Shown piece after piece: positions 22,877-33,433 of a DNA stretch of 64,000 bases. This DNA comes from Prunus persica (taxonomy: Eukaryota > Streptophyta > Magnoliopsida > Rosales > Rosaceae). Within the stretch, counting starts at the first letter, position 1. Each line of letters begins with the position of its first letter. The translations under genes and the position numbers were made by a program. The stretch is taken from contig NC_034009.1 in NCBI RefSeq assembly GCF_000346465.2, positions 8,961,251-9,025,250 of the forward strand, written 5' to 3'. Under the pieces are notes generated by a model, which was given only the letters and a program-made list of their open reading frames with translations, was not told the DNA's origin and made no database searches.

Positions 22877-24026
22877 GACGTGGACTGCATGTAATGAACT
22901 TGTGTACATAAATTTCCTATGTCAAGTATCTCTATTCGTTTGGCCGATTGTTGTTTGTCAACAGTTATCAACATTTGACTTATGAAATGTAAATTATGTT
23001 CTTATGTGTTTGGCTTTGGCTTACTCTTTTACTTTACATCCTTTGTGTTCTTCAACTATTTTTAGCCTATGCATCTTCATGTTGTGCTGGAATGTTGGGC
23101 CTTATCATAATTATTTCTTGCCCATATTTCTGTAACGAAAACTATTTAAGACTCGATGATTCATGAAGATATGAATGGATTTTTTCAGGATGAAGTTGTT
23201 CATCAAATTCTGGCATGATTGCCTGTTTAGATATGGCTATAGTTGAAAACTTTATCCTTCAGCATTCTTCTGGATATTTGACTTGGTCTTTGTGTCACAG
23301 AGATTTTGACATCTTCTCTGGATATTTGAGTGCAGCAACTGTTGGGAGCACGAATTTGGTGTTTCACTTTCTCCAAACTCTGTTTTTTGGACTAACTAGC
23401 TTAATGATAGCTCTCTTTCGTGTGTTGAAACATGCCCTATCTTTGAATCCCCCTTGCTAAACAAAAATAAAAATAATAAGAAAAACTCTCTTTTTCGTAC
23501 ATCTATTTAAGATGAGTATGTGCAAGCAATTGTATTGAGGAAGGTTATTGCGATTTACTATTTTGTTAATCAATTGTGATCCAAAAATCAGAAGAACAAT
23601 TTTTAAGTCGAGGAAGACAAGTTTAACCCTAAGTCTTAAACAACTTTTGATTATATCATGTTTGGCGCTATATAAATTTTGTTCTGATTGCGACCATAAC
23701 CACCACCACCATCCCTCTGAGAGGGGCGCCCTAGTTAAGGAAAACTGGAATGCAACTCACCTTGACTGTATGTGTGTCCTAGTTAAAATAGGGCGTTACA
23801 CACACGGCTATGATGCATGTAACGTCTTTTAGAGAGTTGTGTTATTTATCATTCAAGGTAATTTATAAAAAGTAAAAGTGTAATTAGAATTAGATAATAA
23901 TAGAAAGTGTAAATAGAAGAGAGGTATCCTCTCCCGTTGGGAAAAAAAGAAAGTAAAAAAGAAGCAGCAGAGTAATCAAAATGTACATGAAAATTATTGA
24001 TTTATTGACTGTCAAAGAAAACTAAG
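22877..24026. other. Spacer with an F-box relic
   Basis: The only recognisable content is the short F-box-like relic at 23180-23245. A CCACCACC-rich segment near 23700 sits in a short ORF with no family similarity. Confidence 0.5.
23180..23245 (+). pseudogene. Short decayed F-box relic
   Basis: The frame reads FFQDEVVHQILA, stop, LPV, stop, mirroring FFPDEVVLQILSRLPI of the gene 1.4 kb upstream. The first stop is a TGA where the intact gene has Arg (compare CGA). It is probably a remnant of a tandem F-box duplicate. Confidence 0.55.
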
Positions 24027-24577
24027 GGTGCGTTTGGTATCCTATTCAAATAGGGAATTCAAAAATTTTAGGGCCTATCTGGTAACGTTTTCGGAGAGTA
24101 TTTTCTGAGAATATTTTCAGAAAATGAAAACAAGAAAATAAATTTGCATTTTCAAGAAATGAAAATGCATCTGGTAGATTAATTATAAAACAAAAAAATG
24201 AAAATGTGTTTGGTAGTACAATTGTTTTTCATGTGTATTTTTGATAATTTCAGTTCTAATTTTTTTAAAAAAAATTCTGATCTTTTTAGAGGCTAAAATT
24301 ATTATAAACAATGAAAAAAAATTAAAGCTAAAAAACTATCTTATCTCCTTTCTTTTTTCTTTCGTTTTTCTTATTTTTCTCCTTCTCGCTTTTTCCTCCT
24401 CTTTTCTTCTTCTTTTCCTTCGGCTGTTTCTTTTCTCTCTTTTTCTTCCTCATTCTTCTTCCTTTCCTTCCCAAGGCTGTTTCTTTTTTCTCCTTTTCTT
24501 CCTCTTTTCTTCTTCCTTTCCTTCCTAGGCCACACCCACTCCTCATTCCTTCCATGGCATGAATCCCATATACCCAC

Positions 24578-24580
<3 letters not shown>

Positions 24581-24643
<63 letters not shown>
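24581..24643. repeat. CT microsatellite inside the MITE nest
   Basis: About 31 uninterrupted TC units, inside the middle element of the nest. Confidence 0.95.
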
Positions 24644-24644
<1 letters not shown>

Positions 24645-25080
24645 GTTCCACTAATTAATGGTTGTAGTGGTTTGATTGGGTGATGATGGTGGTTGAGCTG
24701 GGTATGTGGTAGTTCTTCTTCCTGTCTATGTTTTTCTTTTCTTTTCTTCTTCCTCTCTATTTTTTTTATCTTAGTTTGCATATTTGTGTTATTTTGGGTT
24801 GGAGAAGATGAGTTTTGTTCCTGTTGGTGGGTTTATCGGTTGTCAGAAGAAGCAGAGAAGAATTTTGGTTTTTGGTCTGATAGGAAGAGAAGATTGAGCA
24901 TAAGCAGTGTGTTTTGAGCATTTGTTTTCTGGGAGAATAAAAACATCTTTTTTCTGTTTTGTAGAAGTAAACGTGAAGTTGGTCTCATTTTATGAAAATA
25001 TTTTCAATGTTTTCTATTTTTGCCTACCGAACACGTTTTTGCTTTGTTTCTGTTTTTTGAAAATGAAAATGGGCCTCTAA

Positions 25081-25734
25081 GACCAACTCCAGCGGCACAG
25101 CCCAGCCCGAGGCTAGGAGAGAAAAAAAAAAAAAGGTGTTCCAGCGTGCAGCCCAGGCCCGAGCGCAAGGTGGGACCCAGCAACCTGGGCTGGCCCGAGG
25201 GCAAGGTTGGCCCGAGCTCCAGCCCTCGTTTTGGTGCTGACGTCATCGCTACAGTGCCGCTACAGTGCCGCAGTGCTACAGTGATGCTACAGTGTCTGGC
25301 GCTACAGTACACTAAAAGTCCACGTGCCGCACTCTGGGCTCTCCGATCAGATTTTTTTCTCCAATCCAACGGCAGTCAATTTTTGTGCAATAAAAAAAAT
25401 GAAAAAAATTGAATTTTTTTTTAAAAAAAAACCAAAAAAATACTCTTTTTTTTTTTTCTATAAAAACCAAAATTTTATCCGATTGAGATATGAATTTTAT
25501 AATAAATATTGATATGTACGAACCCAAAAATATTATCCGAAAATATTATCTAAATTAATTATTTTTATTAAAAAATTTGTGAAAAAAACAAAAAAATGAA
25601 TAGTAATTGCCCTTAGCCATGGCAATGGGTGGAAACACAAAATACTATTTGTAAGGGCAGCCACTATTCACGTGAATAGTGGCTGCCCTAACTCCACCCT
25701 TGCCATGGCTAAGGGCAAATGGGTGGAGTTGCTC
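25081..25734. mobile_element. PIF/Harbinger-type MITE with TAA target duplication
   Basis: The terminal repeats are GACCAACTCCAGC (left) and GAGCAACTCCACC (right, read inverted). TAA flanks both sides (25078-25080 and 25735-25737), the usual 3-bp target of PIF/Harbinger elements. The left half is GC-rich, with a TGACGTCAT and repeated CTACAGTG units. The right half has TGAATAGTAATTGCC and a perfect palindrome ACTATTCACGTGAATAGT near 25665. No coding capacity is seen. It shares its layout with 37657-38094 and 16971-18072. Confidence 0.75.
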
Positions 25735-25980
25735 TAAAACGTAAACGAACGGGGCCTTAATTTTTCTTAAAAACAAGGAGTTCTTAAATTTATTTTTAAG
25801 ATTCAAAAACTTGTTTGGTATGCAATTTGAAAACTGTTTTCAAATCTTAGAAATTTGAGAATTTGTGGATTGTTAGAAAAATTGGGGTGTTTTTTAGTTG
25901 TTCTTGAGTTTGAGTTTTAAAAAATAGCTGTTTTTAAGTTTAAAAAGTTGTATTCAAGTTGAATATCAAACAAGCTCTAA

Positions 25981-27206
25981 TAGACTCAGACTCAAGAAAA
26001 AAAAAAAAAAAAAGGACACATGGGATTTCGAGGCCTGATGACAACTATAATCTGCGGCCCGGCCAAGCCCAATCCGGATTTGGAATAAGGAATTCCAGTC
26101 GGCCAAACAGACCTACATTCAACGTCTTGGATGAGGCACACAGAAAACTCCTTCGGCTTTAGAGCTTCATGAGTGTTTCTCTGTCTTTTTGCAGACCCAA
26201 AAACTCTGACATGTGTATTACATGCTGATGGTCAGCTCCTTCATTTCCAGAAGAACCCAATTGGTCAAGCCTGCCACTTTCATATCCTTTGGCTTCACTT
26301 TATTATCTCACTAATCCCTTTGTGTGCCTCTCTCTTTCATACAAAGAAATCTCTTCTTGCTCCAGGTTTGTCCGTACAAAAATCTTAATGTTAAATACTT
26401 ATCTACCAGTGATTATAATTTGTGGGTTCTCCTCGATTTCATTGTTTTCATCGAATTTTATTTGCTATGTTGCGTTGCTGAATAGTTGGAAATGGGTTTT
26501 TATTCTTTCTTCTTTTTTTCAGATATTTGGGGCTTTAAATCTCAAATGGGGTTTTTCATTTTTCTCTTTTAACTCAATTCATGGATGATAACCATGGTGT
26601 TTATAATTCAGTGTAATACATATTTCTTCGCAAGAATATTTTTTTTGGGTTCTTTTTGTTTCTTGCGAAATGAACAATGTAAGTCTCAGAAACTATTTTT
26701 GTGGGTTTATTTTGCGTGAGCTTTTGGATATTTGTTGGCTTGAAATTCTTGAGTTTTTCTTATTGCTTCAGCAGTTATGCAGGTTACCCCAATACTGATA
26801 TGGTTTCCATAACCAATCTATAGTGATCCTTTTTGCATGAGGGTTGCATACTGTGTTATTACTACTTCTACTCTTTAGTAGAACTCCAACTCTAATTGAA
26901 GGCCCTATTATCATCAAATGTGGGAAGCTTAGATCTTTACTGATATATGACTGTCATTACCATTTTTCAGTTTGATAATTAATTTATAAAAACAAATCCA
27001 AGTTTTATTTATTTAAATGATGTTTTGTAGTTCTATACAAAACCTTGATTTTATGTATATATGCATCCTTGTAATTGTATTTATTTTTTAATCGCAGATT
27101 GTATTTCTCACATGGAATCTAGCATCCATGACATCACTGCTTTGAATCAACTATGATCGTTTAGCTTGACTTCTTTTTAAAACAGTACGTCAAGGCCTTT
27201 TACCTT
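25981..27206 (+). promoter_or_regulatory. Promoter and probable 5' UTR intron of the J-protein gene
   Basis: No coding content is seen. CTCTTTCATACAAAG...TTGCTCCAG followed by GTTTGTCC at about 26366 could be a leader exon and donor. The long T-rich stretch up to the ATG at 27207 would then be a leader intron; no single acceptor can be chosen. Leader introns are common in such plant genes. Confidence 0.35.
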
Positions 27207-30200
27207 ATGGCTCGGAAGGGTAATCAACAAAAGAATGGGGTAGATCGCCAGACATCGAAGCACAAAAAGAAGGGTACAGATTCAGGGTGTACACTAGCGG
27301 AAACAAAAGGACAAGGGAAAGCAAGTGAGGTGAAAGTGTTCCCGGGAGAAGAACTACCAAATGGTGACCAGCCAAGCAGTCCTCTTTCAGCCAGTGGGAG
27401 TAAAACCAATCATCCTGGAGATGAGAATAAAAGCAAACAAAAATCTGGAAAGCTTTTGAGGAAAGATAAGCAAGGTATGGATGCAACGTGGGGTCCAGAG
27501 GAGGCAATGTCTTTAGGGAGTGATTCAGGAGATTGCAATGGAAACAATGAAGCTCCAAGTACTAGAGAAGAAAATGGGTCATTACCTCGGAGTGACTTAC
27601 GCCGTAAACATACAAAAAGAAAATTTGGGTCCTCCCTGAAACGGTGGCATATGAAAACTTTGCTGAGTCGGGTAGAGTTTTCAGATAGCCTATTGGTTAG
27701 AAACTTGAAGGCATCAACATTGTCCTTCTTGAAGGTGGCTAGTGAATGGCTGCAGAGGCACGAGCCTATGTTTCTTACCGTCAAAAGTAACATACTGAAT
27801 GCTCGCGATTATGTCAATACAAAGTTTGAGCAGGCATATCCCATTGTTCTGAAGTGGCTTATGCAGTTTGGGAGTATATTGTTTCTTTTATCAATGGCTT
27901 GGTTGGATTGTACCGTAAGGGGCATCGATAGCCTAGTCCGGATGGGGACAACATCCTTCTTTTCCGTTATATGGTGCAGCATTCTCTCAGTAGTTGCTAT
28001 GGTTGGGATGTTTAAGTTTCTGATTGTGTTGGTAAGCCCTAGTACTGCTAAGTTGCTGCTGACAACTGACTTCATTATAACCAGAAACTTTTTATACTTG
28101 TTTTTTTTTTTTTTTCTTTTCATTATTGTAATTGGGATTATTCTTACTTATTTCTTTCAACAAAATGCACCCGTGTCTGGTCCCTTGTCCTTTTACACCT
28201 ATTTGGTTCTTTCTGTTTGCTTATGACTTGTTGAGCATCCAGACTTTCTGAATGTTCCTTTTGGAATAATTATTTTCTGCAAAGGGTGCATTGATGATTG
28301 AGGTTAAGATGATCTGTTAAGTTTTGTGTTAATATGCTCTCATAACTATTGTAAATACATAGGTCTTCGCTGCTCTGATTGGACTTTTCATTGGCTTCAT
28401 GCTTTCGATTTTGGTGGTTGCTATTTCTGGAGCTATTTTCCTGTGGTTCTATGGAAGCTTTTGGACAACAGCACTTGTAATCTTCTTGGCAGGTGATTCT
28501 TTTACCCTCTTACAACTGCAGATCATCTATTGCAATTATGCATACTTCCTCATTACAGCTTGCTGAGCTTTAACATTCTTCAACATTCAGGTTTGGCATT
28601 CACACTGAGCCATGAGCGTGTTGCCCTGTTTGTCGCCACTGTTTATTCCATTTATTGTGCTTGGACATATGTTGGATGGCTTGGTTTGCTTATAGGGTTG
28701 AATTTATCTTTTATCTCAAGTGATTGTCTGATATATTTCTTAAAGAACAATGTAAATCAGCAGAGAAGACCCACCGGATTCCCTGAACAAGCATCTGGAA
28801 TGCAAGGTCAACCAGGCTTTTTTAATGATGAGCAGGAGCATGCTTCATCCTCTGAAAATGGGCCATGGTTTTCTGCTGATCGTAGCCCTGGAGTACCTTC
28901 AACCAGTGGGGCTGATTCTGAGATAACCTCTGAAGATGAAGTAGTTCGGCTGCTAAACTGTACTGATCACTATTCAGTGTTGGGATTGTCCCGGTTTGAG
29001 AATATAGATGTTTCTTTACTGAAGCGGGAGTATAGGAAAAAGGTATGTGCCATTTTTTGTTTGCTATAATTGGCATGAAAAGGGATATTTTCTAACTTAT
29101 TTGTAATTTCTTGTTATGTTATTCTCTTCGAAGTTTCAAGATCTGTATGGCCAAGGCTGAGATCTAATTTTATTTTCGTTATATTAAATGATGACTTTTC
29201 TCTTTCCTGAGATTGGTTTATTTATATAGAACTACTGTTTCTGGATAACATGTTATATAATATGTTAAAATACTTTCTTTGAATGAGGTTGTTATATTTC
29301 TTATCAGGCAATGTTGGTCCATCCTGATAAAAATATGGGAAATGAAAAGGCTGCTGAAGCTTTCAAGAAACTTCAGAATGCATATGAGGTGATCTTTTGA
29401 TACCCGTCGAGATTTTTTCTATGATCTATTTGATTTTTCATTCTGATTGTACCATTTGCCTTTTTTGTTTTTATCTTTTCTAGGTTTTACTTGATTCATT
29501 GAAGCGAAAAGCATATGATGACGAATTAAGGAGAGAGGAACTGCTGAACATTTTCCGTAGATTTCAAAGTGCTTCACAAAAGGTAATATACATCCTTTTT
29601 GTATGCATTGTTGTAATTGGTGTGAGAAAATGAAATCTGCTGACCAATCTCTTCAATAACCATGAGGATTAAGGTTGAAAGTGACACGTGTCAGCTGGTT
29701 CCCCCAAATCCAAGGGGGTCCTTCCTTTCAACTTTGTCATTAACTTGGAATTGTTCGTAGAAAGTCGTGTAATTTTGGTCCCATCCCATAGATGTGGCTT
29801 CTGCCAGGAATTATATGCTCGTTTTAACTCAATATAATTCTGAGGGCTGTAAATCATTACTCGTTCTAAGTTTGTTTACATATCCACCTTACCTAAGCTT
29901 TTACTGCAATGTGTTTACCTAAGCTTTTACTGCAATGTGTTTCCTAGAATGGAGGACATGGTGTCTTTCCTTCTGGATTTGCACACCCGGAAGCTGATGG
30001 TGAGGACCCATTTGGAGATTCTAGGCGGATCGCCTGCAATAAGTGTGGCAACTTTCATGTCTGGGTACTCACTAGGAAGTCAAAATCTCAAGCGCGATGG
30101 TGTCAGGTTGTCATTTACCTTTACAGCATTTAATGATGTTTTCTGAGTTTGCATTCATCAAATCCTCCTTAAGCATGATGCTCCTTTTTCATAAAGATGA

Positions 30201-31113
30201 GAGATTTTGCGCCTGGTTCTGATGTTTTCTTTGTGGAATTTCTCTTTTGAAAGGATTGCAAGGATTTGCATCAAGCAAAAGATGGTGATGGGTGGGTTGA
30301 ACAATCTTCCCAACCCTTCTTCTTTGGATTTTTGCAGAAGGTATGTGTATTTATATATGTTGGAGAAAGCTTGTTATATATGTGCATTTGGATTGTCTGC
30401 TCTTACTAAGTTGTCATCTTCATGTGCTATTATGATTCATTGTTTGCTAGTGGGAAAAAAAAAAAAATTAACCCTTTAAGAAAATGATAATGAATTGTTA
30501 CGATTATTGTCCATTAGTATCTGAAATACATCTAATACCAGATAATCCTTTTTGAATAATGTTGCACGTGCAGGTAGATGTTCCATCCGCATTTGTTTGT
30601 GCAGATAGCAAGATATATAATGCTACCGAGTGGTATATATGCCAGGTAATTCAATTTTAACTTTTTTCTTCATTAGTTTTTCATTGATGTCTTTTCTCCT
30701 TTTTCAAAAACACTCATGCCTGCTCCACACCCACACAAAGTTCTTGTCATGTTGAAAGAAAATGTACATGAAGCTAATTTTTGTTGCAGGGAATGAGATG
30801 TCCAGCCAACACTCACAAGCCAAGTTTTCATGTGAACACTAGTGTGACCTCCAAGCATAATACTGGAAAGGGAGCAAGTTCAGGACAAAGAGGAGGCCGG
30901 ATGCCGGCATCCATGGAAGAGAACATGACAGAGGAAGAATTCTTTGAGTGGTTACAGAATGCAGTGCAAACAGGCATGTTTGAAAATTTTAGTGCCGGCG
31001 CCTCCACTGAGAGCCCATCTGCCAAATCTGGAAATGGTACCACCAAGAGTAGTAGTGGCAGCAACAGTGGCAGTGCTAACAAGAGGAAGAAAAAGGGAAA
31101 GAAGCAATGGTGA
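27207..31113 (+). CDS. Membrane-anchored J-domain protein (DnaJ family)
   Basis: Ten exons were read: 27207-28031, 28363-28492, 28591-29042, 29308-29388, 29484-29582, 29948-30106, 30254-30340, 30574-30645 and 30790-31113, with all GT-AG junctions in phase (nine listed; a leader exon would be the tenth). The 742-residue product has a Lys-rich polar N-terminus to about residue 145, then several hydrophobic segments (about 208-345). A J-domain follows at about 430-495 (HYSVLGL...LLKREYRKKAMLVHPDKNMGNEKA), with the HPD that stimulates Hsp70 ATPase. Next is a Jiv90-like cysteine region (RIACNKCGNFHVWV, WYICQGMRCP) and a basic tail ending KRKKKGKKQW. The family is of the At5g49580 type (recalled). 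It is probably an Hsp70 co-chaperone in the ER or another endomembrane; this location is inferred. Confidence 0.92.
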
Positions 31114-32790
31114 GTATCCAAGTTGTTCCCATTGTTTCTCACTAATCTTTGTAAGCATTAGTGAATCTGATAAAAACATATGTTTCAATGTTGGCCTATT
31201 GTCTTTTTTCAGAAAAAAGAAGGCCTGAGGAAAGTTTGACTTCATTAATCATAAGTATAGAATCCCCCATTAGCCTGCATACTACAGAGTTTGTATATCG
31301 TTTCATCATTCTCAATCGTCTTAGAATTAACTGTGGACCGCTATACCCATTCAAAATAGATTGCCAGAAGTTTAGGCAGTTACATTTGCGCAGCGGAGCA
31401 AGGCAATAATGTTCTTGCACACTGCCTATATTTTGCATTTGGTATGTGGAGGGATCTGAATTGGTTGGAAGGGTTGGACGCATGGAATGATGATCGAGAA
31501 AGAATGACGTTAGACAATGCATTGTTGTTATGTTCATGGAAATGGATGGATATATGAAGCCAACTTATTTTTATGAAACTTGATCTGATGGTTAGCCTTT
31601 ATCTCATCAGATAAAACCCTGATGAATACAACCCACTTCAAAATCCAAAATCCATTAAAACAAGATGATTATATCTTTGAACTTGTAGTGTGGAATGTTT
31701 TTCCAATCTCCAATGGCTCAATTTGAGTTTGATTCTCTGCAGGGCACCTAATTAAAGCGAGGAAAGTGACAATGGGAGTTGTGTCAATTCTTAGTCAATT
31801 TTAATGAGATTTTCTATTTAAACCCCGCACTTCTTGTTGTTCATCCCAATACTTAATCATTAACCTGTAAGTTTTATTATTGTGTAAAAAGACAAAAAAG
31901 GTCATCTAACTTAATACTTAACCCTACCTAGTACATCTATACACACATTCTATCACTCTCCATATTAAGTTTTAGAATGACCTATGCAAGAAGCACAATT
32001 TGCCTTACAAGCGTTTGTCCTTTTGGGATGCCAATGTAACCACTATTAGGCTTCTAAAGTCTTGCTGCCCGGAAGGCTTGGGACATGGATCTTCCAATCC
32101 CGAAGAACTTGGCCTTGGAAGCTGTTAATACCCATGGCTGAGATTTATTGACGCTCATCAATATATTGCCCCCACATTACCTTTATCTGTTTATAAGTTT
32201 GGGCATCTAGGATGGAGATAAATTTTTCAGCAGGTTTTTCAATTGCTATTTGATATTTTTTTTTGGCACTCCCTTCGACGGTATTGGATTTATACATGTT
32301 TCTCTGTTTAGACCTCCATAACAAATTACAATTTCTCATATGATCTAATCACATGATAAAAACAGCTTGTGAAAACAACAATTTCATGTATACCACAAAT
32401 ATTGTTTAATGATTTAAGTATTAGGCTAAACAAATAAAATTCTGGGGTTTAAATAGAAAATTTCTTTTATTTCTTATTTTTTCAGCTTGTGGTGTATTTA
32501 AAGGTAGTTTGGGAAGATAGTGACATTTTCTTAGAAATTTTGAAAATATAAATATGCGGTAAAATAAATTTGCGATAAAGTAAAGGTGCATGTATGGGTA
32601 ATAAACCTACACCATACAGTAAATAAATGTGGGGTTAAAACCACCACCGAATAAAATAAGAAAAAAGTTAGTATTAGTAACGGTCTCCCACTGATAATAT
32701 GTTTAGTATTACCAAGGGTCCATGTGGTTAGTAGTATAGATAATAGTGCAGCACAAAAATTATACCTGAGAGCTTCTCGTGCTGATAACG
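31114..32790. other. Spacer, no gene seen
   Basis: The start holds the J-protein 3' UTR. The rest is AT-rich without protein similarity. The part nearest 32790 (AATAGTGCAGCACAAAAATTATACCTGAGAGC) is probably internal sequence of the antisense retroelement whose LTR follows. Confidence 0.5.
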
Positions 32791-33326
32791 TGTTATAAAA
32801 ATAACCTGAAATATGTACGAATATTGAGCTGCACGAAAAGTAGATGAGACACAGCATTTAACGAGGTTCGGCTATGCCTACGTCCTCGGAGAGCAACAGC
32901 AGTAACTTTTTCACTATATGAAATAATAGGGCTACAACTTTAGAGTTTACAATATGTGAGGCTCACTGAATTTTCTCTCTCTTTCTTCTTCTATCTTTTC
33001 TTTCTTCTTTTTCTCTTCTTTTCTTTCTTCTTTTCTCTTCTTCTTCTCTCTTCTTTTTCTCTTCTCCCCTTTCTTTCTTTTCTCCGTTGGTCACACTCCC
33101 TTTTACAATTGGTATGCCTATTTATAGGCTAATGTTTAGGCAAAATACAGGGAAGGGAAGGTTCCTGGAAGATGCAAGGAAACTTCCTGAATTGATAAAT
33201 ACAGGGAAGGAAAGTTCCTGGAAGATGCAAGGAAACTTCCTGAATTGATAAATACAGGGAAGGGAAAGTTCCTGGAAGATGCAAGGAAACTTCCTCTGTG
33301 GGCTCCACCTTCAAACTTTTACAACA
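32791..33326 (-). mobile_element. Antisense LTR with adjacent primer-binding region (truncated copia)
   Basis: On the minus strand the LTR starts TGTTGTAAAAGTTTGAAGG at 33326 and ends TTTATAACA at 32791. It is followed by CGTTATCAGCACGAGAAGC, the same post-LTR sequence as in the element at 33434. So this is a 5' LTR with its internal start, not a solo LTR. The internal region breaks off below about 32600 with no second LTR found. The LTR holds a long CT/TTC-rich run (about 32975-33085) and three 53-bp units. Confidence 0.7.
33144..33295. repeat. Three tandem 53-bp units inside the LTR
   Basis: The unit AATACAGGGAAGG(G)AAGGTTCC and following starts at 33144, 33198 and 33250. It ends GGAAACTTCC with short linkers. 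The copies differ by only a few bases. Confidence 0.9.
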
Positions 33327-33433
33327 ATTATGTGTTTTTTTGGGTCAATAGGATTATGTCATTTTCGTATTCATGTTAAGTGTCACTCAACCTTTTTTTC
33401 GTATTTTTGAGGAATAAGTAAAAAATCAATCTT

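Larger units (their letters stand above)
24027..25980. mobile_element. Nest of non-autonomous DNA transposons (MITEs)
   Basis: Nested ends can be read. The outer pair is GGGTGCGTTTGGTATCCTATTC at 24027 and GAATATCAAACAAGCTCTA near 25962-25980 (inverted, imperfect). A middle pair starts AGGGCCTATCTGGTAACG at 24071 and ends ACCGAACACGTTTTTG...GGGCCT at about 25076. A PIF/Harbinger-type unit sits at 25081-25734. The first two look hAT-like because of the TTTGGTA-type ends, but I found no clear 8-bp target duplications. The middle unit has long CT runs and T-rich coding-like artefacts. None carries a transposase. Confidence 0.5.

Noticed and set aside
24241..24781. ORFs on both strands in the T/C-rich part of the MITE nest
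   Set aside because: Phe/Ser-rich on one strand and Lys/Glu/Arg-rich on the other: low-complexity artefacts.
33144..33295. Three 53-bp repeats as a CRISPR-like array
   Set aside because: Units are contiguous with no unique spacers, lie inside an LTR, and the genome is a plant.
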